This document shows positions 25,275 to 36,429 of a DNA stretch of 64,000 nt, piece by piece. The notes beneath the pieces are model-generated. The model was not told the origin of the DNA, made no database searches, and was given only the letters and a program-made list of their open reading frames with translations. The number at the start of each line of letters is the position of its first letter. Position 1 is the first letter of the stretch. The stretch comes from Orthonyx spaldingii (taxonomy: Eukaryota; Chordata; Aves; Passeriformes; Orthonychidae), in contig VZTJ01000544.1 in the NCBI GenBank assembly GCA_013397795.1, positions 1 through 64,000 on the forward strand, written 5' to 3'. A program made the position numbers and the translations under genes.

Positions 25275-27814
25275 AAAAATGGTCAAGTAATCCCCACTCA
25301 GCTATGAAAAGGCAGAAGTAGGGAAGGGAAATAGGCGGAGAATGCACATGACATGTCCATGATGATGTGTAACAAAATAAACCCTATGCCTGTGAATACA
25401 TCTTTCATTCTCCAGGACTGTGGTGGGCTCAGAAGCAGAATGACAGGCAGTATGTCCTGGATCACCTCATAGTGTTGCACACTACTGCTTAGGAATGAAG
25501 ATTTCTTAGCAGTTCTGTTTTAGTAAACACCATGAGCAAAGATGACTTGTTTACGAGGAAATTGCATGAAATTTGAGTCTAACCAATGCAGAAATTGTTC
25601 ATGAAAGTATTCTAAATGCCAAGGGCTGTAAATCTGTGTCAAAACCAAAATTGTTTGCATTGAAGAGGGAGAAGCATGACACAGCTGTAAATAGTGAGGA
25701 GAGGCACGAAAATTGGAAAACTGGGATACTCTGCTCAAAGGTGTGAAAATGACATAAGTATAAATGTCATCCACTGCTTGTAAAGTGAATGTAAGCCTTT
25801 CTTGTCACTTTCCTAATTGGTTTAGAGCAGCTTTGATGTTGTAGCTGTGGCAGAAAGTGAATACATGCCTGTTAGTACCTTAGAATGAAACTTTATTCTT
25901 TCAAGAAAGAAAATTAATCTCTCGCTTTGCTATTCATTTTATATGGTGAATTATACCTTGTATCAACAAGTTACTGTTCTCAGGCTACATATTTATCAAG
26001 ATGTTTGTGGTTCATTAACTCCACGAAGGTAGTCAGAAGCTAAATTAGCCTTGCGTTTTACCTGTTTATGCATTTTCATCCACTTGTCCCAACCAAGATT
26101 AAGTGAATTAATAGCAGATTATGCTATCTGAAAAATGCAATCTTACCTTTTGAGATCGATTTTTTTTGAAGAAAGTTTTCCTTATTGGAGCCCAAAAGTG
26201 TTGACTTCACTGCAAAGGGAGAAAACAGACTGTGTTTTTAATGTTGGTCCCCTGTACTAATTTACATATAAATCACTAAAAGAGCTCGTTGTTTTATACC
26301 AAGAAAATTATTTTGCTCTGGACTTTACTTATTTCACATTTAAAATCCTCATGGCAAGAGAGATAGGAACTACTTTCAGACAAAGAAAAACTACTCTCAC
26401 ATTTCCAGATCTTTGATTCCTTTTTGGTATCTGCTTGGCAGTTAACAGCTATGAAAATCAGCTCGTGGTAGGCAGGAGCTGATGCATCAATTTACACTAT
26501 TTAAAATTCTGGTCTCAGCAGGGAGGGCAGGAGCAGTGTAACTCAGCTGCCCTCTTGGCAAGAGGAGCTGTTTCCTCTTGGGCCACAGATAAGAGATACA
26601 GTTCCTCAGACCCCGAGAGCTGACTTGTTGAGTATAAGTGACACTTAACATTTGTGCTGAGATGATATTTTTTAAAATTATTGTCCAGGTATGAAAAAGA
26701 AAAGCTAAACAGAACTAAGAAACAAGGGAGAACTATTTTGTAAATGCAATCTGATGACAGTTGTGTGGTGTCAGATCTCAGGTCTATAAATAAAATCTCA
26801 TTTTCCACTTAATCTGACACATGTTGTCGCGTATTAAATTTTATTGCAGCAAATTATTTTGTGGCTGTTTTCTTTTTCTTTTCCTAGTCATACAGATTAA
26901 AGTCCACACTCTATCAGACACTTGTTAAATCTTCAGTAAAAAGCCTGTTAAGAGTTTACTATAATTGTCATACTTAGTTTAAAATAATATTTGAATTTAG
27001 GATTTTTAAAAGCCAGTATAACAAAGAAAATGTACTGCAATTATAAAAAAAGAAATGTAGAAGGAAGGTAGTTTCCAGTTTCCCTTGCAAGACACTGACA
27101 GTCTGTTTTTGCAGGTCGCTCAAGCTCTAATATTGCAGAGCATTTTTCCTCAAATACAGTGTGTAAACATCCATGAGTTTACATTCTGACCCTTTATCTC
27201 CCCCATGCCCCATGGAAAATGAGTATTTGCTGTAGGGGAGTGCTTTTCTGGGACCTCAAGATTTTTGAAATTGAATGGGATTGGCCACATTTTCTGTCTG
27301 TCTGCTCATCTCTTAATCCCCCATGCTTTCTGTCAAGTTGCCTATTCATACTGAATTATATCTGCTTTCACATGAAGATTGAGTTACACTGATTAGAATC
27401 AATCATCTATAACTGATGACCAAGTTTGATTTTTCTGTTTCTGACAAAATTATTTCTTTAAAGATGCCAAATTTGTATTGTAAGCTGGAAGTGAATTATA
27501 GCTGCCTTTGTTTAATTGCAGTTGTTAGCCTGTTTGCTATTCCAGCTGCTGTATAAAAAGCTTCTGTTGTGAGTTTGCAGTCTTTCAGGCAAAAAAGTAT
27601 TGTTCCTCTGAGAATGTAGAGGGGTATTTGATGAAGGATTATGTGACCAGCATTAGAAGGAACATATAGCACTGTGAGAATTTAGAGTGCTGTATGAGAC
27701 CCATAGATAAAATGGTAAAGTAGCAGCCAAAGTTCATCTGGGGGGTTTAGTAAGCAAATATCCCCACTAGTGAAATAGGATCATTTTTCATAGCACTTTT
27801 CTTTCCCCTTTGGG
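25274..27814. other. Gene-free unique sequence
   Basis: No exon, RNA gene or repeat family recognised. The stretch around 26150-26350 is AT-rich and repeat-free and could be conserved, but there is little to argue from. Confidence 0.5.
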
Positions 27815-28080
27815 GCCTGCTCAGACATCACGCTGTTTCTAAATTATTAAATTAGGTCTTCCTTGATCATCCAAAGGTCACGGTGCCTAATGTGTGTTAA
27901 TACGATGGAAGTGTCAGGCGCAATTAATTTCAGCAGTAAAACATGGGTTTATAGTCCTAAATGCAATAAATTAAAGTGTGTCCTGGACTGCTGTAGTCGG
28001 GGAAATTTCTGCACCATTAAGATTTGATGAGGAGGTTCATGTCCTCTTTAGGTAGGACGGGCGAGCACTGGGTGGAAGGT
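27815..28080. other. Candidate conserved non-coding element
   Basis: About 265 bases with retained CpGs (CATCACGCTG, GTCACGGTG, ATACGATGG, GGCGCAATT, GTCGGGG, GACGGGCGAGC), an unusual density for this CpG-poor window. TAATTA-type words (CGCAATTAATTTC) and a nuclear-receptor half-site context (CCAAAGGTCACGG) are present. No open frame covers it. The pattern fits a developmental enhancer. This is an inference without alignment. Confidence 0.35.
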
Positions 28081-31000
28081 GGTAGGATATGCTTCACCTC
28101 TGTGATTACTATTGCTCCTTATTTGATAGATTATACATCAAGCGGACATATAGCCTCAAAATTCCACTTTCCTTCTCAGGCAAAGCCAGGCAGCAGAATT
28201 TTACGCTGTTTGCATATTCTCTTATCTGGAATCTTTATGCTGAGAACATTCCAAGGCACATTTTAGGAATCAAAACATCTTTAATCTTGAATCTGGGAAG
28301 AGTACTTGCTGTCAGAAACAGATCTGTTCTATACAGCTTGCTGCTGAATTTCAAACTCCTGCCATGAAAAATTCAGGTATAGATAAATGTGGACGACAGA
28401 AGTGGGTAACCCAGAGGGGAGTAGTAAAACTGACTAGATTGGCAAGCTCTGTAATGTGTCTAATGGAGCAAGATGTTACAATTAACGGTAACTGGACCCA
28501 TTTCCTGACCATAAGCAGGAAAAAAAAAACAAACAATTGCAGCAGATAAACAGAGATAGCTCAATTTTAATTGAAAATTCTGGTAGTTTTGCTACTGAAA
28601 GATAAAAAGCAATGTCTAACTGTGGTAAATATCACTGATGAACTGGAGATCCCTGTATAAGCCCATTTACATTTGTAGTATATCCTGGATTGTTGAAAAT
28701 TTAGGACAATGTATACAGAAACAAGTACTTTCAGTAGCAAGCAAGTAAACAATTTTCCCTTATGAAAAGTGATCCTTCTGGGAAAAATATTGCCCTCCTA
28801 AGTGGCCATTCAATGTTTTTAATAGTTCTGTATTATTCATGGAGAATAATTTCTCATGAGTTGTGGTTTCATAATGGAAAAACAAGTTTCCTCTTCTCTG
28901 GAAAGAAGGAAGAGACAGTGCAAATCTGTTTACACTTAAAAGGAGTTGGCCAAATTTGGATGTCTGGCTTCCTTGACAGAGGAATTCTCTTTGGTTGAGA
29001 GCAAAAATGAAAACTTTGAGTCAAGACCCTCAAATATTAAAGTTTGTCAGGAGCAAAATTCTCACTCCAGCTCGATGTTTCTTCTTTCAATGCCAAGCAA
29101 TTTTCCAGGGAAATCTGCTGAAATATACTCGTGACACAAATAATGGGAAATATATTTAATATTGAGGCAGACAAAGTTGCCTAGAAAAAGTAGAGAGCAG
29201 TAGTCAAATCAAAGGAGTGAGGCTGGAAAAGCGTAAATGCCATAGTGATCCCTTTGGGAGCAGTTAATCAAATGTACAAATATAAACTCAGAGTGCTGAT
29301 TAGGAGATGGAAATGAAGAATTGATGGAAGGGAAGATGTAGTTTAGGGTGAGCATCAAATTGAACTTGACCGTATGAGTCGATAGTGCCATGAACTGCAA
29401 TGTTGTAGTGTATTAACAGAAGAACTGAGTGTAGGAGGGCTGTTCCACAGTGATTAAAATACACCTGGAAAGCCTCTGCTTTGGTCTCTGCACTTGCAAA
29501 AATAATTCAAATGACTGCTACTGCAACAAGGAAAATCAGACCTGAAAGATGTAATCAAAGTAACAAAAGCCCTTTTTCTTTTATTTGTGTAAAGAGTGTC
29601 TGGCACACTATTGCCATTATATAGAGTTAGAAAACATGACATGTAAAGTCAACCAGTAGTATGAGGCTGTGCCCTTTAAAAAGGATGGTGTTTATTCCTT
29701 CTTCATTTGAAAATAAAAAAAGCTCCAGAATTTATGGAGGAGCCCAATGCTTTCCTTGAAGCTTTTAGAATATTCACTTCTAACTTTTAGCTTTTAGTTA
29801 CAGTAAAAGGCAGTCTGAATATAGAACAAATGAGAAGGTAATGCTACACTGGCAACAAGGACATTAAACAAGCCCTTCAAAAGTTATCAGTAACAGCAGA
29901 CGTTGAAGGCAAATCTTGCATAATTTCAACAGTGATCTGTTTTTTAACAAAACCAGAATTTGAAAAAATTTAGTTTCTTTCCAAACCATGTCAAACTATT
30001 TGTTTACAGATACAATATTTACTGTGGAAAAACTTGACTTCATATTTTGATGAGAAATACAGAATGCATTCTGGCAGGATATTTATCTCCCAACTATGTG
30101 GTTGATCTCACTAAGTTTCTTCTGGTTTGTGGATTTGGATTTGGGGGTTTTTGTACCTAACATTGATACTAAATATATTTATGAAAAAAAAAAAATGAAC
30201 AGGCCTGTGTAAATCACAATAAACCCCAAGTCTACCAAGGTGCTTCAGCAAGTAAAGATCTCAGTGGTTTTCATATGTTAATTTAATTTCTTGATTTCAA
30301 GTTAAGAATGTGCACCAAGTAATTTGCAAAATCAAGGCCATATTAGAGATGTTATCTGAACTGATTTGTTATGAGGGATGTAACTTCTGTTCTGTTGCGG
30401 GGGGTTTGCTTATGTCCTATATGTCAGTTTGTGCACAGGATTCATTAATGCTATCCTGTTATAGGAGGTTGCCTCCCATTTATAAAGTCCTATACTGCTT
30501 AGTGTTTTGCAAAGTACTATATGCACAAGGTGAAATCTCTGTCCTGTTGGGTCACACTGTAAAGTACCCCAGTCAAGTCCTCTTTTCAATTCTAAGACCA
30601 AATTCATTTATTTGTGGTTTTGCTTTGAGCTGCTTTGTTACCTTCTCTGGAGGCAAGAGTTTGTTAAATATGCTTGGTGGCATTTTTGATCTTAACGTGC
30701 AGTTTCCTTCCAGATCCACAGATTATTTTTAAGAGGCTAATGAAACCTAAAGGAAAATGTAAAGCTTGCTGTCTGTAGGCTGAAAGATTATCATGCAGGA
30801 GTCCATCATAACTGGAACATTTAAGAAATGTATAAGTCAAAAGAAGTTGACAACTGTTTGCCTAGAACTCTGACTTTGTTCTTGTGGCTTCTTAGAAAAT
30901 GGATCCCTTCATCTCTTTCAACTTAATGGGAGCTGTACAGGAAAAAATTTGCATTCTGATGATGCTTTTCCTTACTCAGAGAAACCTTTCCTAGCAGAAG

Positions 31001-31438
31001 TTTACCTAACTCTACAGTACTGTGTGTTTCCAATCCCAGGCTGCAGGCTAGCCCCAGGATGCTCAAAACTTGGCTAAGATTTGTTGCAAGTTTCAAAAAA
31101 AAAGCTTTTTAGGAAATCTGCCCAGATTTCCTGAAAGATTCTCCCACGTCCATCTTACTATCTTGACTTCCATCTTTTTGCGATGAAAGTTGAATTCAAG
31201 CAGCCATGCTGATATGGAATTCATTAGGTAAGGTTTATTGGTTTCCCCTCTCCCAATGGGACATTATTTGTGGTATTAGGTGTCTCTAAATCTTGCTAGT
31301 TGTTCATATGACATGATAGAATGGGTTCTCTGAAGCCTTCTCATTCCCCTCAGCCCAGTGTGTACTGCACAACAACAGCACCAATCTTTACTTCTTGTAA
31401 GAAACCAGGATTGCAAACAGGAACTCAAGACTGCAAGG
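28081..31438. other. Gene-free unique sequence
   Basis: Includes a 140-codon plus-strand open frame at 30310-30732 with no recognised domain. No repeat family recognised. Confidence 0.5.
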
Positions 31439-31453
31439 AAAAAAAAAAAAAAC
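31439..31453. repeat. A15 homopolymer
   Basis: A pure A run of 15 bases. It is not preceded by a close polyadenylation hexamer. Confidence 0.95.
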
Positions 31454-31879
31454 AGACTGCAGGTTTGAATGAGGCACAGCAAGAATATCTAAGTCTGCTC
31501 CTCTTAGGGCTGTATTTTGGCACTCTGACTCTTGGCCAGCATATGTCCCTGTTCAGCAGAAGGAATCATTCAAGCAATCTGTGCTAAGACTTGTCAAAGT
31601 CTAAATTAAAATGCAGATATCTTATCCTAGTTTTTTTGTCCTAGGCTTTTACAGCATGTTTTGTGCTAGTAAATTAGAGGGCAGGGAAGCATTTATTTTG
31701 GTGATAATTGACATTATTGATTATGTATTTTACATCTTGTGCATCATTTCATCTATGAAATGAGTGGGTTTTTTATCATTTGTGTCTTAAGGGAAAAGGA
31801 AGCTGGTGATAAGATGGCTTCCACAAAAGGACAGTCCCTCTAGCATAATGGTCTTTCTGAGACAAACACAAATGTACTT

Positions 31880-32070
31880 CTCTTTTTAATTAGTTGCATT
31901 TAAGATCATGATTTTGTGTGTGTCTCTTAATCCACAGAATCCGCACAGAATGATATCGCACTTTTGTCCTGTGGCTCCTAACTGCATTGCATTTTATTGC
32001 AATCACCTTCATTACGAGAAAACCTCTTAATTATGCTCAAAATTCTTTGAAGTTGAGAACAGTGCTGTAA
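31880..32070. other. Possible conserved non-coding block
   Basis: Repeat-free stretch with retained CpGs (AATCCGCACAG, TATCGCAC, TTACGAG), TAATTA words and an ATTGCA...TGCAAT inverted pair (C/EBP-like). It ends shortly before a MIR-like SINE. Confidence 0.22.
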
Positions 32071-32174
32071 TAAGTCAAAATGTATATATGGTATTTTCCC
32101 AAGTGGCACAAAAGCAAAAAGTACAAGGCAGTGTAGGAACATATAGTGCTATGTAATTTGAAGAGTTTAGTTAT

Positions 32175-32405
32175 TTTGGGGAGCAGAACTGTTGACTAGA
32201 ATTCAGATCTCGTAAATTAAACTCCCTGTGCTGCAGCTGACTGATTGAGTGACCTTAGGGAATGTCCTTATTCTTCTTACACATTTTCCCCTTTGATAAA
32301 ATAAGAATAATGTAACCACAGAGAGGCACAATAAGGTTAAATCACGTTTTCACTAAGTGCTTGGGGATCCCCTAAGGAAGGGTATGTATAAATGTGATTA
32401 TTTAT
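32175..32405 (+). mobile_element. MIR-like ancient amniote SINE, plus strand
   Basis: Collinear with the MIR/CORE-SINE type I know from amniotes. It shows the head remnant (GACTAGAATTCAGATCTC), then the TGAGTGACCTTAGG... word corresponding to TGTGTGACCTTGGG, then TTTTCCCCTTTGATAAAATAAGAATAA (positions about 32284-32310) corresponding to the CCCCATCTGTAAAATGGGGATAA core. It ends with a tail AAGTGCTTGGGGATCCCC...ATAAATG matching the family's 3' end. Divergence is high, so this is an old copy. Confidence 0.7.
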
Positions 32406-33283
32406 TTTTTCATCATTTTAATCTTTTGACGTGCATGAGTGTTGCTAAATTCTGTCAGTTTTGTGGCATTTAGGTGTAGTAAAATTACAGATACATTTTT
32501 TTCAAATAGCAGTATAAATGATGTCTTGAATCTGCAATTCTAAGGGAATTGGGAAAAATTTAGGGTTGCAGGTGTAGTGATAGCTATCACAGAAAATCTG
32601 TGGCAGAATTTCAAATATAATCCCCAAGGAGAGATGCACAGGGTCTTCAAAGAGCTTTAGGAATGAATGTGGCAAGCTGGTGTACTTTTTTCACCTGGTT
32701 TCTTATATTTGTTCTTTGATCTTTTAATGTGCAAGCATTGGTACTTTAGTTTTAAATGCAATTTGGATTATACTTGATTTTTAAGCTTGAAAGGTAATTA
32801 CTTGAAAGGAGGCTTGTGTTTTTGTTGACTTGGGGAGGGGCAGGTGAAAGAGGGAAACTGAATGTAAAAACTGTTTTCAAGAAAGATTTGTGAGATTCTA
32901 CAAAGCTGGCCATTACGAAAATCCTCATATTAGCTTAGCAAGAACTGCTCCCTGTTGTTCAGAAAATTGCAACTTTTTAAAAGCACTCTGGCCTCAGAAA
33001 GCAACCATAATAGCCAATGCTGACAGATGGCATTAAACACACAGGCAGGGAACCAGCATGGTTTTTCTACTTTACTCCCATTACAAGCTCTCTCAGTGCA
33101 TGTCTCCTGGGTTAATTGCCTGAGCTCTCACAGAAGGAATCCTGGCTTCTGGTGCAGCAGCTTGTCACAAGATGTGGTAAGAAATCGCACAGGATTCTGA
33201 GCCTGTAGCCTGTGAATGTGTCACCCTGGTAACCGCTTGCACCTGCAAGAATGAGTCATAAGAGCCGAGGAATTGGAGGGTGA

Positions 33284-33297
33284 TTTTTTTTTTTTTT
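33284..33297. repeat. T14 homopolymer
   Basis: A pure T run. It produces the poly-lysine stretch in the overlapping minus-strand open frame, which is therefore probably not a gene. Confidence 0.95.
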
Positions 33298-33861
33298 GTA
33301 GTCTTCTGAGCATCAGAAATTCTTTATAGACAGAGCCACAGAGAATGGAGAAGAGCTTTATTTTGATGTTCCAGCTGCTGGGTGGGCATGACCAAGGGCA
33401 CCATTGCCCATTGTTTGTGTCCCGCTGCGGGGTGTGAGGGCACCGACCAAGGGTCGTCTCCTTCATTGGACTTGTGTCATCCTGGGTGGTGATCACTAGG
33501 TCTGTACTTGATATACAGGAAAACAAGGCAGAATCTGTCAGTAACTACAGGATTTCATTTCTAAGGTTGTCAGGCACTTGTTAAGAAAACCCATAAAGAC
33601 CTTTATTGCAGTTTAAGAAAGTCACCTCTCAGAAGTAAAGCATATCTTAAAATTCAGAGTCAGTACTGCATCAATATTGATAAACTGGTCTTTTATTCTG
33701 CAGCTGTCTTTCTAATCAGAATGGTATTTGTCCTCTTACAAAGCCCATTTGATTTGAGGAACAGGTGCTTATAAATTGGATAGCTTTAGTGACTTTAGAG
33801 TAGAACAGACAACTAACACCAGCTGAAGATTTCTTCTTGAAAGTTTTACCAACCAGATATC

Positions 33862-33991
33862 GCTGTTTTGTAGCACCTTTCATCCGTGTCTCACAGTGAT
33901 TTGCAAACATTAAGTCTCATAGCACCCCTCTGATGTATGTAAGTGTTGTTAGCCTTGGAAATGTGTGAAATATTCATGACAAAATTGGAGG
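33862..33991 (-). mobile_element. MIR-like ancient amniote SINE, minus strand
   Basis: TGTAGCACCTTTCATCCG, followed by TTTGCAAACATTAAG and CATAGCACCCCTCTGATG, is the reverse complement of the 3' half of the same SINE family found at 32175-32405. In family terms the parts are the GTGTTGTGAGG...AAGCGCTTTGAGATC...GATGAAAGGTGCTA tail. The right end (TTGGAGGCA) corresponds to the TGCCTCA core. Only the core and tail are preserved; the head is lost or unrecognisable. Confidence 0.65.
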
Positions 33992-36389
33992 CATTCAGAG
34001 TTTACCCCCCTCACAAACTCAAAAATATTAAAGAAATGCAAAGTTATTTGAGGTTATCTGCATTGGAAGATTTGTCTTTTTCCTCTCTTTGCATATAGCT
34101 GTTCACAGCCAAAATGTCTAGAATATTTGTGCATAGCCTCCTTATTGTTATTTTCATTAGGAGTGATTGGTTTTCTTCCACATAGTTGTTACATTTTAAA
34201 TCTTTGCACTTCCTTGTCATCCAATTCTAAATAGCTGTCCACTGTGAAAGGAAATCAGGTGGGTGTCTCGTGTCCTTGAGAAAGCTGTGTCTTTGGGTAG
34301 AATTTATCTGGGCAGATTTATTGTGAAACTGTAATGGGAGAAGGAAGCTGTATAGCACGAGAACTTGCTGTTGTTTGATTCTACCATAACTATGAAGGAT
34401 TTTCCTCTTTATACCACTGTGGGTGTGTCAGCATTAGCAGTTGACATGAATATTGGCATTTTGATGTGAATTTCCCCTCCCCGTAATTTAATTCATGCCA
34501 CAGAGAAGTCACAAATGCAAAATCAGTATTTCTTTGGGATGAAACTGAACTAAAAGGTGTACCCCTGTCACAAGTGGGCAATCAATTCATGGACCATGAG
34601 ACTTGGCAGCAACTGTTTTGTTTCCCAGAACCATTCCTCTTGCTCTGCACTAATGGGGACGTACCCCGTGAGTCCCAAATATGCCTTTCTCTGCCAAACT
34701 TTGTCTCAGCTCTCCTATATTATGGAGGATGGCCAGAGTTTAAAGAACCAATGCAGCTCTTTTTTTGGGTCTCCTTCAACCCATGTGGTGGGGAAGGGAT
34801 GTCAGAGTGATTTGAGTGACCTCATTTATTTTCTGCGCTATGTTTTTTTGTTGGGATATGCTTCATCTTACACAGGAGTCTGATCTATTTACTCTCCGTG
34901 CCATTTAAGCTTTGATTTCTTTGGTTGGTTTAGTCAGTACTTAAGTTTATTCTCTTTAATTTGTAGTGTGGCTCTAAAATAATTTGGGTTTTGCTGGTCT
35001 AACCATGCTGTAGCTAAACTGCACATATTTTCTAGATCGTCAGTGTTCTGTGTTTTGATATAGTTTTTCAGTATAACTGAGCAAGCAGCAGGAAGCGGAA
35101 GTAATGGCTACAGAGAAAAAGGTTTTATTGGAGTGTTAGGACTGTCCACATTATCTGCAGGACTGGGATCTCACAAGTGTGTAGCAAAGAGGACTACTGT
35201 GAAACTAAGATCCAAGATACTGAATGATTCATTGCTTCCTATGTCTGCTATAATCCACATAATTTATCTGTCTCTGTGAACTTTGTTCACTGTGTTAAGG
35301 TCACAATGCTCTACACCCTCCATTTCAGAAAGCAGTGCTCTGGAGACTTTTCTTTAGGAGTAGTTGACTTTCCTGATGAAAATTAAGAAAAAAAGAAGTC
35401 ATGACCATTGTTATTTTTAGAACATTTTGCACTATGTAAGTATTTTATGTAGGGGAATGTCCCTTTAATGTGCTATCATATTCAATTACTTTGCTAAAGC
35501 TTCAAGGGTGGAAGGCTGAATTAGTGTGCAGAACACTGAAACAGAACTCCAAAAGACCAGGAAAAAATAGAGTATTTTAGTAGTCTATCCGACTGTGTTG
35601 CTCAGTGTCAAAAGGAACCTCTCTATCCACACACACATCACAAAGGAAATAGTTGGATTGTTATTTTGATTTGCTTTCAGTTAATGGTTTGTGATAATGA
35701 AATTTTGCATCATCAGGCAGATTTACATTAGTTGTGGATGACAAAGGAGGAAAGGAGGCTTTGTAGGTGTGTGGACATATGTGAACATGCTATTTTTTAG
35801 TCCTTTTTTTGTTTAGGTATCTACTGGATGGAATTTGATGGGTTAGCAGGATTTGGGAGACATTTTTTCTCTTTGATAATTTACTATAAATGTTTCCCTG
35901 TAATGCTAATACTCTGTATTTGCCAAGAAAATTCAGTGCTTTGCACTAAGCATTCAGTGGTATAAAAATTCTTTTAAAAATCAATGTTATGCTTTTCTTA
36001 TTATTAACAGAGTGATAGTGATACTGAACTAGTATTCCTGAAAGATTGCAAGCAGCTTTTTGTAAATCAATTGCAGATTTCCTTGGTCAGAAAATTATGC
36101 ACTTCTGAAGGCATATTTGAGCTAGGAATGGTCACACTCTAGTACTGGAGGTGAGCTCAGTGTTTTCCACCAGGCACTTTGGGACTCTGGCTTGGACATG
36201 CTTGTCTCTGTAAGGGACTCTATAATGATGACTGAGCACCATTTTCCCGTTTTGGAGCTGTCAGGTGATTCTGCTGGGAAGGATATATGGGAAATTACAT
36301 CAGTTCATATAATAAATCTAGGAACATTCTGCAGAAATGTTCTGCTGAATCACCCTGGTAACCAGCCCAAATGCAAACCATAGTTCTGC

Positions 36390-36390
<1 letters not shown>
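33992..36390. other. Gene-free unique sequence
   Basis: Chance open frames only (108 codons at 34557-34883). No repeat family recognised. Confidence 0.5.

Positions 36391-36427
<37 letters not shown>
36391..36427. repeat. A37 homopolymer
   Basis: An uninterrupted run of 37 A. The nearest AATAAA (36311-36316) is 74 bases upstream, too far for an ordinary cleavage site, so a retrocopy tail is possible but not supported. The length is likely polymorphic or assembly-dependent. Confidence 0.95.

Positions 36428-36429
<2 letters not shown>

Noticed and set aside
25144..25347. Open frame with a (TH)n tract
   Set aside because: Produced by reading the GT microsatellite.
30310..30732. 140-codon plus-strand open frame
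   Set aside because: Cysteine- and leucine-rich chance-like composition, no recognised motif, no splice or promoter context.
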